Shown piece by piece: positions 17,140 to 26,425 of a stretch of 48,900 nucleotides of DNA. The translations under genes were made by a program, and so were the position numbers. The number at the start of each line of letters is the position of its first letter. Position 1 is the first letter of the stretch. The stretch is from contig JASHQB010000306.1 in the NCBI GenBank assembly GCA_030037775.1, forward strand, positions 1-48,900, written 5' to 3'. Under the pieces are notes generated by a model. The model was not told the DNA's origin. It did not search any database and saw only the letters and a list, made by a program, of their open reading frames with translations. The stretch is from Candidatus Acidiferrales bacterium. Its GTDB lineage: Bacteria > Acidobacteriota > Terriglobia > Acidiferrales > UBA7541.

Positions 17140-18120
17140 TCACTCGATATGAGACCGTAACTCGCTGATATTATGATAGGTTAAATCATTACAGTGGTGC
17201 CGCAGATCTCCCACCACACGCTCGCTTGCCTTCGGATCGGAAAAATGGGCCGTTCCGACCTGAATCGCAGTCGCTCCGGCTCGCAAATACTCCACAGCAT
17301 CCTCGCCCGTTTGAATCCCCCCTAATCCGATTATGGGTATGCGCACGGCCCGCGAAACCTCATAGACTAGTCTAAGGGTCAGGGGCTTAATCGCCGGGCC
17401 CGATAGCCCTCCGCTCAATCTGCCGAGCCGGGATCGACCTGTCCGAGCGTCCAGGCTCATTGCTGGGTACGTGTTCGCCACGGTTAAGGCATCTGCGCCG
17501 GCTGCCTCGACGGCGCGAGCCACTGCCCGCACGTCAGCGTTCGGAGCCAATTTCACCCACAGCGGCCTGCGCGAAGCCTTCCGCGCGGCGGCCACCACCT
17601 CGGCAGCCAGAGCCGGTTCGGCGCCGAATTCTGCTCCGCCGCAATCGACATTGGGGCAAGAGATATTCAGCTCATAGGCGGCAAGGCCGTCGGCGCCCTC
17701 AAGCACCTGCACCACGTCGCAGTATTCGGCGACGCTGTGCCCAAACACGTTTGCCACGATGGCTGTACGGTACTTTCGCAGTTCGGGAAGTTTTTCGGAG
17801 ACGAAGGCGCGCACGCCAATATTCTGTAACCCCACGGCGTTCAGCATTCCTCCGGAAGTCTCGCAGAGGCGCGGCGCGGGAGCGCCTTCCATCGGTTTTG
17901 CAGAAAGACCCTTCACCACGATTCCGCCGAGAGAATTCAAATCAACGAGGTGGGCAAACTCGATGCCGTAGCCGAAAGTTCCGCTGGCAGCGATTACAGG
18001 ATTGGAAAGAAGGAGGGTACCTATACGGACGCTGAGGTCCACGTCCGTGGGCCGCCGGGCGCTTGCGGGCGAGCTCACATGAGGCAGTCTATCATGTGAG
18101 TTCCAAATTACAACACCCAC
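17140..18120 (-). CDS. pyrD: dihydroorotate dehydrogenase (class 1B-like catalytic subunit)
   Basis: LSNPVIAASGTFGYGIEF, GGIVVKGLS, NAVGLQNIGV, YELNISCPNVDCGG, WVKLAPN, GLGGIQTGEDAVEYLRAGATAIQVGTA. Start may be downstream (GTG at 18078). Confidence 0.93.
   Translation of the reverse strand: MGVVIWNSHDRLPHVSSPASARRPTDVDLSVRIGTLLLSNPVIAASGTFGYGIEFAHLVDLNSLGGIVVKGLSAKPMEGAPAPRLCETSGGMLNAVGLQNIGVRAFVSEKLPELRKYRTAIVANVFGHSVAEYCDVVQVLEGADGLAAYELNISCPNVDCGGAEFGAEPALAAEVVAAARKASRRPLWVKLAPNADVRAVARAVEAAGADALTVANTYPAMSLDARTGRSRLGRLSGGLSGPAIKPLTLRLVYEVSRAVRIPIIGLGGIQTGEDAVEYLRAGATAIQVGTAHFSDPKASERVVGDLRHHCNDLTYHNISELRSHIE
18074..18100. repeat. perfect 9-bp inverted repeat over the pyrD 5' end
   Basis: CTCACATGA (18074-18082) - 9 nt - TCATGTGAG (18092-18100). 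Confidence 0.7.
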
Positions 18121-18187
18121 CGTTTGGCCGGCCGAGCGGGTTCTATAGAAAATCGTCGCGTCTGCCTATGCTGCTCCTTATGTTACG

Positions 18188-18748
18188 ATGGTCGGCCCTA
18201 TGCGCATCATCGAGAAGCGCCAGCTCATGTCCGCGGATGAAATCCGCCGCACCCTGGAGCGTTTGGCACACGAAATTGTGGAAAAAACCGCCGGCGCCAA
18301 AGATCTGGCTTTGATCGGCGTGCGCCGTCGCGGCATTCCGCTCGCCGAACGCCTTGCGAAGTCCATTCGTGCCTCTTCCAAGGCCGAAGTCCCGGTCGGC
18401 ACGCTCGACATCACCCTTTACCGCGACGACTTGTCAACGGTCGCTCCGCAGCCCGTCGTTCAATCGAGCGAAATCCCGTTCCCGGTTGACGACCGTGACC
18501 TGCTGCTTGTCGACGACGTCCTTTACACCGGGCGCACCGTTCGCGCTGCCATGAATGGCTTATTCGACCTAGGCCGCCCGCGGCGGATCCGGCTTTGCGT
18601 GTTAGTCGATCGCGGGCACCGCGAGCTGCCCGTTGAAGCGACTTTCGTCGGCCGCACGGTTGAAACCTCCGACGCGGAAATTATCGAAGTCCGCCTCCAG
18701 GAGATCGACCATGAGGAGCGGGTCATGGTTATGGACCGTGTGGACTGA
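18188..18748 (+). CDS. pyrR: bifunctional pyr operon regulator / uracil phosphoribosyltransferase PyrR
   Basis: ALIGVRRRGIPLAERLA, VPVGTLDITLYRDDLS, LLLVDDVLYTGRTVRAAMNGLFDLGRPRRIRLCVLVDRGHRELPV. Confidence 0.94.
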   Translation: MVGPMRIIEKRQLMSADEIRRTLERLAHEIVEKTAGAKDLALIGVRRRGIPLAERLAKSIRASSKAEVPVGTLDITLYRDDLSTVAPQPVVQSSEIPFPVDDRDLLLVDDVLYTGRTVRAAMNGLFDLGRPRRIRLCVLVDRGHRELPVEATFVGRTVETSDAEIIEVRLQEIDHEERVMVMDRVD

Positions 18749-18781
18749 GCCTATATTAGAAATTCGCAACCGAGGGAGATT

Positions 18782-19750
18782 GTGTCGCACCGTTTTCATC
18801 ATTTGCTGGCCATCGAGCCGCTGAACCGCGAGCAGATTACTTTTCTTCTTGATCAGGCGAAGCCTTTCCAGGAGTTCCAGCGCTATCCGCTAAAAAAACT
18901 CGCCACCCTGCGCGGGAAAACCATCGCTCTGGCCTTTTTTGAAAACTCCACGCGCACGCGCATCAGCTTCGCCACCGCGGCCTCGCGGCTTGGCGCAGAC
19001 ACAATGAGCCTGCAGGCCGAGTCCTCCAGCCTGAAAAAAGGCGAATCCCTGATCGACACGGTGCGCACACTCGAAGCGATGAAGCCCGACGCCATCGTCA
19101 TTCGCCACAGCTCCTCGGGGGCCGCGGAATTCATCTCTCGCCGCGTTGATGTGCCGGTGATCAACGCTGGCGACGGCACTCACGAACATCCCACCCAGGG
19201 ACTGCTCGACGCGCTTACCATACGTGACCGTCGCGGCAAACTCGACGGCTGCAAGATCACTATCATCGGCGACATCCTGCACAGCCGCGTGGCACGGTCA
19301 AACATCCATCTACTCTCGAAATTCGGTGCGCAGATCACGCTCTGCGGACCGGCCATGTGGCTTCCGCGCGAGCTAGAATGCCTGGCGCCGAATATTCGAC
19401 GCGTTCCACGCCTGGAAGAAGCCCTCGACGGCGCCGAAGTGGTCATGGCATTGCGCATTCAGCAGGAACGCCTCCACGAACCGTCTCTCGCCGCGGACGA
19501 ATACATTCTTCGCTATCAACTGACGCCGGCGCGCCTGCGCCTCGCCCACCCGGACGCCATCGTCCTGCACCCCGGACCGATGATCCGCGGCCTGGAAATC
19601 GATCCCGCGGTCGCCGACAGCTTGCAATCGTGCGTCCTTGAACAAGTGACCAACGGCCTCGCCGTTCGCATGGCCCTTCTCTTCGAGCTCGTCGCCGGTT
19701 CCACGGACCCACAAGATCATGCAAAGGATTCCGCACATGCTTCTCATTAA
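18782..19750 (+). CDS. pyrB: aspartate carbamoyltransferase catalytic subunit
   Basis: GTG start; FFENSTRTRISFATAASRLGAD, INAGDGTHEHPTQGLLDALTIRD, ILHSRVARSN, VLHPGPMIRGLEI. Confidence 0.95.
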   Translation: MSHRFHHLLAIEPLNREQITFLLDQAKPFQEFQRYPLKKLATLRGKTIALAFFENSTRTRISFATAASRLGADTMSLQAESSSLKKGESLIDTVRTLEAMKPDAIVIRHSSSGAAEFISRRVDVPVINAGDGTHEHPTQGLLDALTIRDRRGKLDGCKITIIGDILHSRVARSNIHLLSKFGAQITLCGPAMWLPRELECLAPNIRRVPRLEEALDGAEVVMALRIQQERLHEPSLAADEYILRYQLTPARLRLAHPDAIVLHPGPMIRGLEIDPAVADSLQSCVLEQVTNGLAVRMALLFELVAGSTDPQDHAKDSAHASH

Positions 19751-21011
19751 GAACGGCCGCGTCATCGATCCTTCTTCTAAGACCGACGCGCGGCTCGATC
19801 TCCTCATCGACAAAGGCAAGATCGCTAAGCTCGCTCCGTCGATTTCCGCTGCTGACGCGCTTTCGCTTGACGCTGTCGGCTGCATCGTCGCTCCGGGATT
19901 CATCGACTTGCACTGCCATCTTCGCGAACCCGGCGGCGAAATCTCGGAAACCATCGAATCCGGCACGCAAGCCGCCGCGCGTGGAGGTTTCACCGCGGTC
20001 TGCTGCATGCCAAATACGCAGCCGGTAAACGACAACGCCTCCGTCACGCGCTCCATCATGGAGCGTGCCGCGTCAGTTTCTCCCGTTCACGTGTGGCCCA
20101 TCGGCGCGGCGTCCAAAGAAAGCAAGGGCGAACAGCTCGCGGAAATCGCCGCCATGCAGCAAGCCGGCGCTGTGGCCGTCAGCGACGACGGAAAGCCCAT
20201 CGCTTCCGCCCGGCTGCTTCGCCAAGTGATGGATTATTGCGGCCCGCTCGGCCTGCCGGTAATCGACCACTGCGAGGATTCCTCGCTCGCCGCCGGAGGC
20301 GTGATGCGCGAAGGCCCGCGCTCCGTTCGCCTCGGCCTAAAGGGCATGCCCGCCGCCGCCGAATCGATTTGCACGGGCCGCGACGTCGAAGTCGCTCTGC
20401 TCAGCGGCGCCCGCCTGCATATCGCGCACATGTCTACGCGCGGGTCGCTTGAACACGTGCGCTCCGCCAAACGCCGTGGGCTTGCGGTCACCTGCGAGGT
20501 GACGCCGCATCACTTCACGCTGATCGATGAAGACGTACAGTACGACTCGCATTTCAAAATGAATCCGCCGCTCGCCTCGCGTGAGGATCGCGATGCGCTC
20601 ATCGAGGGCCTGGCGGACGGCACCGTCAACGCCATCGCCACCGACCACGCGCCTCATCATCCCGCCAGCAAAGATGTGGAATTCGACCGCGCACCTTTCG
20701 GCATCCTGGGCTTCGAAACGGCCATCGCTCTGGCGCTCGGCGAACTGGTGCACACCAAGCGCATTTCGCTGATGCGAATGGTGGAATTGTTCACCACAGG
20801 TCCTGCTCATGTGCTGGGCAAGAATGGCAACAGCCGCGCGCTTGCTGAAGGCTCTCCCGCGGACATCACCCTGTTTTCGCTCGATCGCGAGTGGACCTAC
20901 CGCGCCGCCGATTCGCCCAGCCGTTCGCGCAACACGCCATTCGACGGCCGCAAATTCCGCGGCGGCCCCGAGGCCACCATCGTCGCCGGTAAGGTCGTGT
21001 ACCGCGTGTGA
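19737..21011 (+). CDS. pyrC: dihydroorotase
   Basis: MLLIKNGRVIDPSSKTDARLDLLIDKGKI, GFIDLHCHLREPGGE, MPNTQPVND, HIAHMSTRGSLEHVR, ATDHAPHHPASK. Track start at 19719; the ATG at 19737 fits the family better. Confidence 0.93.
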   Translation: MLLIKNGRVIDPSSKTDARLDLLIDKGKIAKLAPSISAADALSLDAVGCIVAPGFIDLHCHLREPGGEISETIESGTQAAARGGFTAVCCMPNTQPVNDNASVTRSIMERAASVSPVHVWPIGAASKESKGEQLAEIAAMQQAGAVAVSDDGKPIASARLLRQVMDYCGPLGLPVIDHCEDSSLAAGGVMREGPRSVRLGLKGMPAAAESICTGRDVEVALLSGARLHIAHMSTRGSLEHVRSAKRRGLAVTCEVTPHHFTLIDEDVQYDSHFKMNPPLASREDRDALIEGLADGTVNAIATDHAPHHPASKDVEFDRAPFGILGFETAIALALGELVHTKRISLMRMVELFTTGPAHVLGKNGNSRALAEGSPADITLFSLDREWTYRAADSPSRSRNTPFDGRKFRGGPEATIVAGKVVYRV

Positions 21012-21023
21012 CGTGAGGAAAAC

Positions 21024-21755
21024 TCACTCCAAATTGCTTTTCAGAAACGCCAGCGACAGCGCCCATGCCCGCTCTGCCGCCACCTTGTTGTAGCTCGGCC
21101 GCGCATCACAGAAAAACGCGTGATCCGCATCCGCGAACTCCAAGCTGACGAACGTCTTGCCCGCATCTCGCAGTGCTTTTCCCACGGCCTCTCGCTGCTC
21201 CGGGCCAATGTGCTTGTCGAGTCCGCCCCAGAAGAGAAAAATCGGCCCGTGAGTCTCGGCAACTCGTCCCAGCAGTCCCGGTCCGCGCTCGCTCTTCGCG
21301 ATTCCTCCGCCATAGAACGAAATTGCCGCGCGCAGCGGCAAAATCAAGTTCGCCAGAAAGGATAGTCGTCCGCCCATGCAAAATCCGACGCACGCGATGC
21401 GATGCGCATCGATGGCGTTCTGCTGCAGCAGCGCGTTATGCGCCGCGCGTATGTCTGCTTCGAGATTCTTATCATCCAATGCCATCACGTGCGGCATCAC
21501 CGACTGAAAATCGGCGTAGCTCCCCTCGTATCCTGGCGGCGCCGTGCGGTGGAACAGTTCCGGCGCAATCGCCACGTATCCCTCTCGGGCGAAGCGCTGC
21601 GTCACGTCGCGAATATGCTCATTCACGCCAAATGCCTCTTGAAACACGAGCAGACCGGGCAATTTGTCGCGCCCCTCGGGCTGCGCCACGAAGGCACGCA
21701 TCGCTGTTCCGTCGCTCACCTGCAACGTCACAAATTCTGCCTTGAGTTCAGGCAT
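21024..21755 (-). CDS. dienelactone hydrolase family protein
   Basis: 243 aa; LVFQEAFGVNEHIRDVTQRFAREGYVAIAPELFHR, CVGFCMGGRLSFLAN, DADHAFFCD. Confidence 0.92.
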   Translation of the reverse strand: MPELKAEFVTLQVSDGTAMRAFVAQPEGRDKLPGLLVFQEAFGVNEHIRDVTQRFAREGYVAIAPELFHRTAPPGYEGSYADFQSVMPHVMALDDKNLEADIRAAHNALLQQNAIDAHRIACVGFCMGGRLSFLANLILPLRAAISFYGGGIAKSERGPGLLGRVAETHGPIFLFWGGLDKHIGPEQREAVGKALRDAGKTFVSLEFADADHAFFCDARPSYNKVAAERAWALSLAFLKSNLE

Positions 21756-21868
21756 GACTCGCTCCTCGCGCAGTTCTATCCGGTTTGTTTCGAGCGCGCT
21801 GGCGGAAAGGCATCATATAAACACGCGAAAAACTTCAGATTATCGGTTCTCTGCAGACTGGGAAATTC

Positions 21869-21930
21869 CTCCAGCTTCTACTGGAGCCGAGCAAGGCCTA
21901 GCACACCGTCGAGGTCAGCGACTGTGTGCT
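21869..21930 (-). other. two consecutive stem-loops in the gdhA-dienelactone hydrolase intergenic region
   Basis: 21900-21930: AGCACAC/GTGTGCT plus GTCG/CGAC separated by one mismatch. 21869-21886: CTCCAG-6nt-CTGGAG. Confidence 0.4.
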
Positions 21931-21955
21931 GAGGAACTCAATGGTGCCCGCCGTT

Positions 21956-23254
21956 CTAGGGGAACAATCCGCGCACCACGGTCGCGTCGGCGACGCGCCC
22001 CACCGCCAACATATAGGCGGCAGTGCGCATATGCACATGATTTTTCCGCGACGTCTCGTACACTTCCTGGAACGACCGCTTCATCACCGCTTCCAGCTTC
22101 GCATTCACTTCCGCCTCACTCCAGAAGAAGCTCTGCAAATCCTGCACCCACTCGAAATAACTGGTGGTGACGCCGCCCGAGTTCGCCAGAATATCCGGCA
22201 GCACCATAATGCCGCGCTTCGCCAGCGCCTCGTCAGCATGCGGAGTCGTGGGCCCATTCGCCGCTTCCGCCACAATCTTCGCCTTGACCAGGTCCGCATT
22301 GTTCAGCGTGATTACGGTCTCGAGCGCCGCAGGAATCAAGATGTCGCATTTCATGGTCAGCAAATCGTCGTTCGAAATGCGCGACGTTCCCGGCATGCCC
22401 ACCACGGTCCCGGAACGCTCCTTGTACCGCGCCGCTTTGTACGGATCGATTCCCCTCGAATTGTGCACGCCGCCGCGCGAATCGCTGATGGCCACGACTT
22501 TCGCTTTTTTCTCGGTGAACAGCCGCGCCGCAATCGACCCTGCGTTTCCGAATCCCTGAATCGCGACCGTCGCGCCGCGCAAATTCATCTTCTTCGTTTT
22601 GCAAGCTTCTTCCGTCACGAAAAGACATCCGCGCGCCGTCGCTTCGTTGCGCCCTTCCGACCCGCCCAGTGGCACCGGCTTGCCTGTCACCGACGCCAGC
22701 GCCGTATGCCCCACGGTCATCGAATAGGTGTCCATAAACCACGCCATGGTTTGCGAATCTGTGTACACGTCCGGGGCAGGGATATCCCGCTCCGGCCCGA
22801 TAATCGGCAGAATTTCCGAGCAGAACCGCCGAGTCATGCGTTCCAGCTCCGACTTGCTCATGCGCTTCGGGTCGCAGATGACTCCGCCCTTTCCGCCCCC
22901 GAACGGAATATTCACGGCCGCGCACTTCCACGTCATCCACATCGCCAGCGCCTTCACTTCGTCCAGCGTCACGTTGGGATGGTAGCGAATCCCGCCCTTC
23001 GCCGGCCCACGCGCCACGTTGTGCTGCACGCGATAGCCCTGAAAAACCTTTACCTGCCCGTTATCCATCTTCGTCGGCACGGACACTTCCATGATCCGCT
23101 TCGGCGTTCGCAACACTTGCCGCAAGCCTTGATCCAGCTTCAAGTGCTCCGCGGCAATATCGAACTGAATCTGTGAAATCCGGAAAACGTTCAAATCTTC
23201 ACGCGGTGCAATCCGCGGAATCGCCTGGGGAACCGCTTTGGCGCTTATGGCCAT
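21956..23254 (-). CDS. gdhA: Glu/Leu/Phe/Val dehydrogenase (glutamate dehydrogenase)
   Basis: 432 aa; QHNVARGPAKGGIRYHP, VNIPFGGGKGGV, PAPDVYTDSQTMAWFMDTYS, AIQGFGNAGSIAA, ILPDILANSGGVTTSYFEWVQ-type motif. Confidence 0.94.
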   Translation of the reverse strand: MAISAKAVPQAIPRIAPREDLNVFRISQIQFDIAAEHLKLDQGLRQVLRTPKRIMEVSVPTKMDNGQVKVFQGYRVQHNVARGPAKGGIRYHPNVTLDEVKALAMWMTWKCAAVNIPFGGGKGGVICDPKRMSKSELERMTRRFCSEILPIIGPERDIPAPDVYTDSQTMAWFMDTYSMTVGHTALASVTGKPVPLGGSEGRNEATARGCLFVTEEACKTKKMNLRGATVAIQGFGNAGSIAARLFTEKKAKVVAISDSRGGVHNSRGIDPYKAARYKERSGTVVGMPGTSRISNDDLLTMKCDILIPAALETVITLNNADLVKAKIVAEAANGPTTPHADEALAKRGIMVLPDILANSGGVTTSYFEWVQDLQSFFWSEAEVNAKLEAVMKRSFQEVYETSRKNHVHMRTAAYMLAVGRVADATVVRGLFP

Positions 23255-23273
23255 TCGGTCTTTCCTCCTTGCC

Positions 23274-23582
23274 TTATGCTCCGGCTGCTAACCGGTTGCC
23301 CGCGCGATAATGCTCCATGCAATCGCGCGAACAGAAATGCAATGTCTCTCTGCCTTGTTCCAATACATGAGAAATATCTTCCGCCACGTAGGTCCCGCAC
23401 ATCGGATCGCGGAACAGCGCGCGTGTTTTCGGCGCCGACGCGCCCGGTTCAATCGGCCCACGCGCGGCCCCTCGCCGTTGCGCGTCAGCCGCCCGTTGAA
23501 ATGTTTTTCCGACGATCCATGCAATGCTCGCCGTGACGACCAACCAAAAAACGTATCGGAAAAATCGCTCTAGATATTTCAT
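23274..23582 (-). CDS. small membrane-anchored protein with TRASH/Zn-ribbon-like C-terminus
   Basis: MKYLERFFRYVFWLVVTASIAWIVGKTF TM segment, then FRDPMCGTYVAEDISHVLEQGRETLHFCSRDCMEHYRA (MCGTYV...HFCSxxC). Confidence 0.75.
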   Translation of the reverse strand: MKYLERFFRYVFWLVVTASIAWIVGKTFQRAADAQRRGAARGPIEPGASAPKTRALFRDPMCGTYVAEDISHVLEQGRETLHFCSRDCMEHYRAGNRLAAGA

Positions 23583-23979
23583 CGGCCCCAACCGCTTTCG
23601 GACACGCCGCCATTGCATCCCGCGACGTCACTGCTTGTAAGTGCTATCAGGCCCGAAGTTTATTCAACCCGGCTATAGCAGTCAATTGAAAGCGCCTAAA
23701 TTCGAGTGATTCTGTGTTTTCCCCACAACCGTCTCATTCGAAATACCTTAGCGGGCATCTAGTCGTAACATACTGTAAATGCAGGGCTTGCAGTGAAGTT
23801 GACGCCTTATTCAGCCCGTATGGTCATAGAAGAGAGCTTGGCCCTTTCCGATGCGGTTTCCCCCTGTTTGTCCTTCCCTTTCTCTGAGTCCGGTGCGACT
23901 GTTACGCATCTCTTCCAAGGGCTTGCAACATCCGCCGGCCGCGCTCCGGGCGTATTCTCCTACGAGCGCTTGAGGGATT

Positions 23980-24534
23980 GTGAATCGCGCGCAAGGCCCT
24001 GAAAACCGTGCTTCGGATTGGTCGCTGCTCGAACGCGTCGTCCGCTTGGACGAGTCTGCGCTCGCCGCTCTCTACGACCGATACAGCGGACTCGTGTACG
24101 CCGAATGTATTCGCATTCTTCGCGATGCCGGCGCCGCCGAGGAGATTCTTCAGGACCTTTTTTTTCAGATTTGGCGCAGTGCCGCAAGATTCGACCCGCA
24201 ACGCGGCTCGCTACCCGGATGGCTTCTTGTCGCGGCCCGCAACCGTTCCATTTCCCGATTGCGCCGCCGCGACAGCCGTGAAAATGACGAACTGACGGAG
24301 AACAGCGTTGTGCTGCCTTGCAATCTCGAATCCGTCGCTGCGCAAAATGAACTGCTCGGTCGCGTCAAGATCGTTCTAAGCGGTTTGCCCAACGGGCAGC
24401 GCGAAGCCATCGAGCTCGCCTATTTCGAAGGCATGTCGCACAGCGAGATCGCCGGCCGCACCGGCGCGCCTTTGGGCACGGTAAAAACTTGGATTCGCAC
24501 CGCCGTCGATACTTTGAAACGGGAGTTGACTTGA
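23980..24534 (+). CDS. ECF-type RNA polymerase sigma factor
   Basis: GTG start; ALAALYDRYSGLVYAECIRILRDAGAAEEILQDLFFQIWRSA (region 2), LPNGQREAIELAYFEGMSHSEIAGRTGAPLGTVKTWIRTAVDTLKREL (region 4). Confidence 0.93.
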   Translation: MNRAQGPENRASDWSLLERVVRLDESALAALYDRYSGLVYAECIRILRDAGAAEEILQDLFFQIWRSAARFDPQRGSLPGWLLVAARNRSISRLRRRDSRENDELTENSVVLPCNLESVAAQNELLGRVKIVLSGLPNGQREAIELAYFEGMSHSEIAGRTGAPLGTVKTWIRTAVDTLKRELT

Positions 24535-25307
24535 GCATTCATCCCATCAGCGAACAGGACCTCGAGCTACTCGCCCTCGGCGTTCTTGCCGGCGAAGAAT
24601 GCCAGCCCCTTCACGGGCACCTTGCATCCTGCGCGGAATGCTCACGCAAATTCGCCGAGGCGCACGGCCGCATTGCTCTCATTGCACTTGCCGCGCCGCC
24701 GCAAGCTCCTTCCGCGAACGCGCGCGAAGGCCTTCTGCAGAAAATTCGGTCTGAGGATTCGGCTTTGCCTGCTCGAACGGCTCTGCGCCCTGCTCGCGCC
24801 CGCTGGTGGAATTCTCTTTGGGTTCCCGCAACTGCCATTCTCGCCATCGCCACGGCTCTTCTCTGGGTCAATGACCGCCGCATGGACGATCAGTTGCAAA
24901 AAATGCGCGAGACTGAGCAGATGTTTGAACAGGAAATGCATCACCAGCGCGCGCTCGTTGCTTTTTTCTCTGCGCAGGACACTCAAGCCGTTTCACTCGC
25001 ACCCAAGCCTACGGTGCCAAAGGACGCCTGGGCCCGCGTTCGCTACAACTCCCGATTGGGCATGATTTGTTACACCGGTGACCTTCCCGCTCCGCCGCCG
25101 AACAAGGAATACCAGATGTGGATCGTCCCGATGGTCGGGAGCCCCATCAGCGCGGGAGCTTTTATGCCCGCCTCCTTTAGCGGCGGGCATATGTGCATGG
25201 CCAAAATGCCCGCGGGAATCAGCTGCAAAGCCTTTGGCGTCACCATCGAACCGATGGGTGGAATGTCCCATCCAACTGGCCCGGTAGTTCTCGCCAGCGC
25301 TTTTTGA
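24531..25307 (+). CDS. anti-sigma factor (RskA-like C-terminal domain, zinc-binding anti-sigma N-region)
   Basis: TTG start overlapping the sigma stop (TTGA); LHGHLASCAECSRKFAE, central TM segment, RskA-type YNSRLGMICYTGDLPAPPPNKEYQMWIV. Confidence 0.88.
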   Translation: MSIHPISEQDLELLALGVLAGEECQPLHGHLASCAECSRKFAEAHGRIALIALAAPPQAPSANAREGLLQKIRSEDSALPARTALRPARARWWNSLWVPATAILAIATALLWVNDRRMDDQLQKMRETEQMFEQEMHHQRALVAFFSAQDTQAVSLAPKPTVPKDAWARVRYNSRLGMICYTGDLPAPPPNKEYQMWIVPMVGSPISAGAFMPASFSGGHMCMAKMPAGISCKAFGVTIEPMGGMSHPTGPVVLASAF

Positions 25308-25391
25308 ATTTTTCGAGGCTCTGAGGAGAATTTTCTGGAACTCATCCAAATCCCCGAGCCCGGCGTACTCCTCACGAACGAGAAGAGTCCC

Positions 25392-25853
25392 ATGAAAAGG
25401 CCGGCTCACCAATCGAAAGTGACGACGGTTTGCGGCATTGCTCTGCTTTCCTTTGCCGTTGGCTCTCTGCTTACTGCCGGCCTGATGCACGTGCATCAAG
25501 TCCGGGCCGATAGCAATCGCATCTTCGAGCTTCGCGTTTACCATGCATTGCCGGGCAAATTGCCCGCGCTGGAGGCGCGGTTTGGCGACACGACTTCGAA
25601 GCTGCTCGCAAAACACAATCTGAACGTCGTGGGTTACTGGACAGTGCCGCAGGACCCTTCTCCGTTTTGGAACGACACTTTCATTTTCATGTTGGCTCAC
25701 TCGAATTTGGACGAAGCAAAAGAGAATTGGGCCGCCTTTGACGCCGACCCAGCCTTTCAGGACGACGTGCTCAAACCCGAGAAAACGGACCCGACCGTGA
25801 CAAAGATAGAGCGGACATATATGCGACCGACCGATTTTTCGCCCATGAAATAG
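25392..25853 (+). CDS. NIPSNAP family protein with N-terminal membrane/signal segment
   Basis: FELRVYHALPGKLPALEARFGDTTSKLLAKHNLNVVGYWTV...LAHSNLDEAKENWAAFDADPAFQ. Confidence 0.85.
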   Translation: MKRPAHQSKVTTVCGIALLSFAVGSLLTAGLMHVHQVRADSNRIFELRVYHALPGKLPALEARFGDTTSKLLAKHNLNVVGYWTVPQDPSPFWNDTFIFMLAHSNLDEAKENWAAFDADPAFQDDVLKPEKTDPTVTKIERTYMRPTDFSPMK

Positions 25854-25933
25854 CGCGAATTTGATAAGATTCCATCGTCTGGAGGTACATTCCACGCGAT
25901 GGGAACCCAGCAACAATGCTAAAGGGAGGAACT

Positions 25934-26281
25934 ATGAAAAAGCTGTCGAATGTGCTCGGCCTTGCCGCCGCGCTGCTGTTCACCGTGGGGCTGGCCTCCA
26001 ACGCCAGCGCCAAGGCTCACACCTACACCGGCTGGATCAGTGACAGCTCTTGTGGCGCGAAGGGCATGAGTGCGGACCACAAGGATTGTGCCATGAAGTG
26101 CGTTAAGGAAAAGGGTGCCTCATACGTCTTCGTCAGTTCGAAGACAAAAAAGGTCTACGCCATCCAGAACCAGGACGCCGTTACCGATGCCGACCTCGGC
26201 GGCGAAGTTACGCTGACCGGCGCCATCAACGCCGACGGCTCCATCAAGGCAGATTCCATCACTCCCAAGTCCGGAATGTGA
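25934..26281 (+). CDS. small secreted Cys-motif protein (function unknown)
   Basis: MKKLSNVLGLAAALLFTVGLASNASAKA signal peptide; TGWISDSSCGAKGMSADHKDCAMKCVKEKGASYVFVSSKTKKVYAIQNQD. Good RBS AAAGGGAGG before ATG 25934. Confidence 0.8.
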   Translation: MKKLSNVLGLAAALLFTVGLASNASAKAHTYTGWISDSSCGAKGMSADHKDCAMKCVKEKGASYVFVSSKTKKVYAIQNQDAVTDADLGGEVTLTGAINADGSIKADSITPKSGM

Positions 26282-26304
26282 TTCCCACTCACCATTTTTC
26301 TTCC

Positions 26305-26347
26305 GGGCGCGGCCACTTTGCACTTCGAAGCTGCCGCGCCCTTTTTT
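26305..26347 (+). terminator. intrinsic terminator after the small secreted protein gene
   Basis: GGGCGCGGC (26305-26313) ... GCCGCGCCC (26333-26341), then TTTTTT. Confidence 0.85.
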
Positions 26348-26425
26348 CATCTTGGGGAGTTCAATCTCATCCGCCTCGAGACGAACAGTTGAAGTCGCCA
26401 TTGCGACCTCCTCAGGCTTCCACGT

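Noticed and set aside
21926-23176. 416-aa + strand ORF
   Set aside because: Antisense to gdhA, Arg/His-rich low-information translation; shadow ORF.
23640-23979. ECF autoregulatory promoter (GCAACATCC...CGTATTC near 23925-23956)
   Set aside because: Resembles a two-block ECF promoter but I cannot match it to a defined ECF group consensus; too speculative to list.
24993-25916. 307-aa minus ORF
   Set aside because: Antisense to the anti-sigma and NIPSNAP genes, which have clear families and starts.
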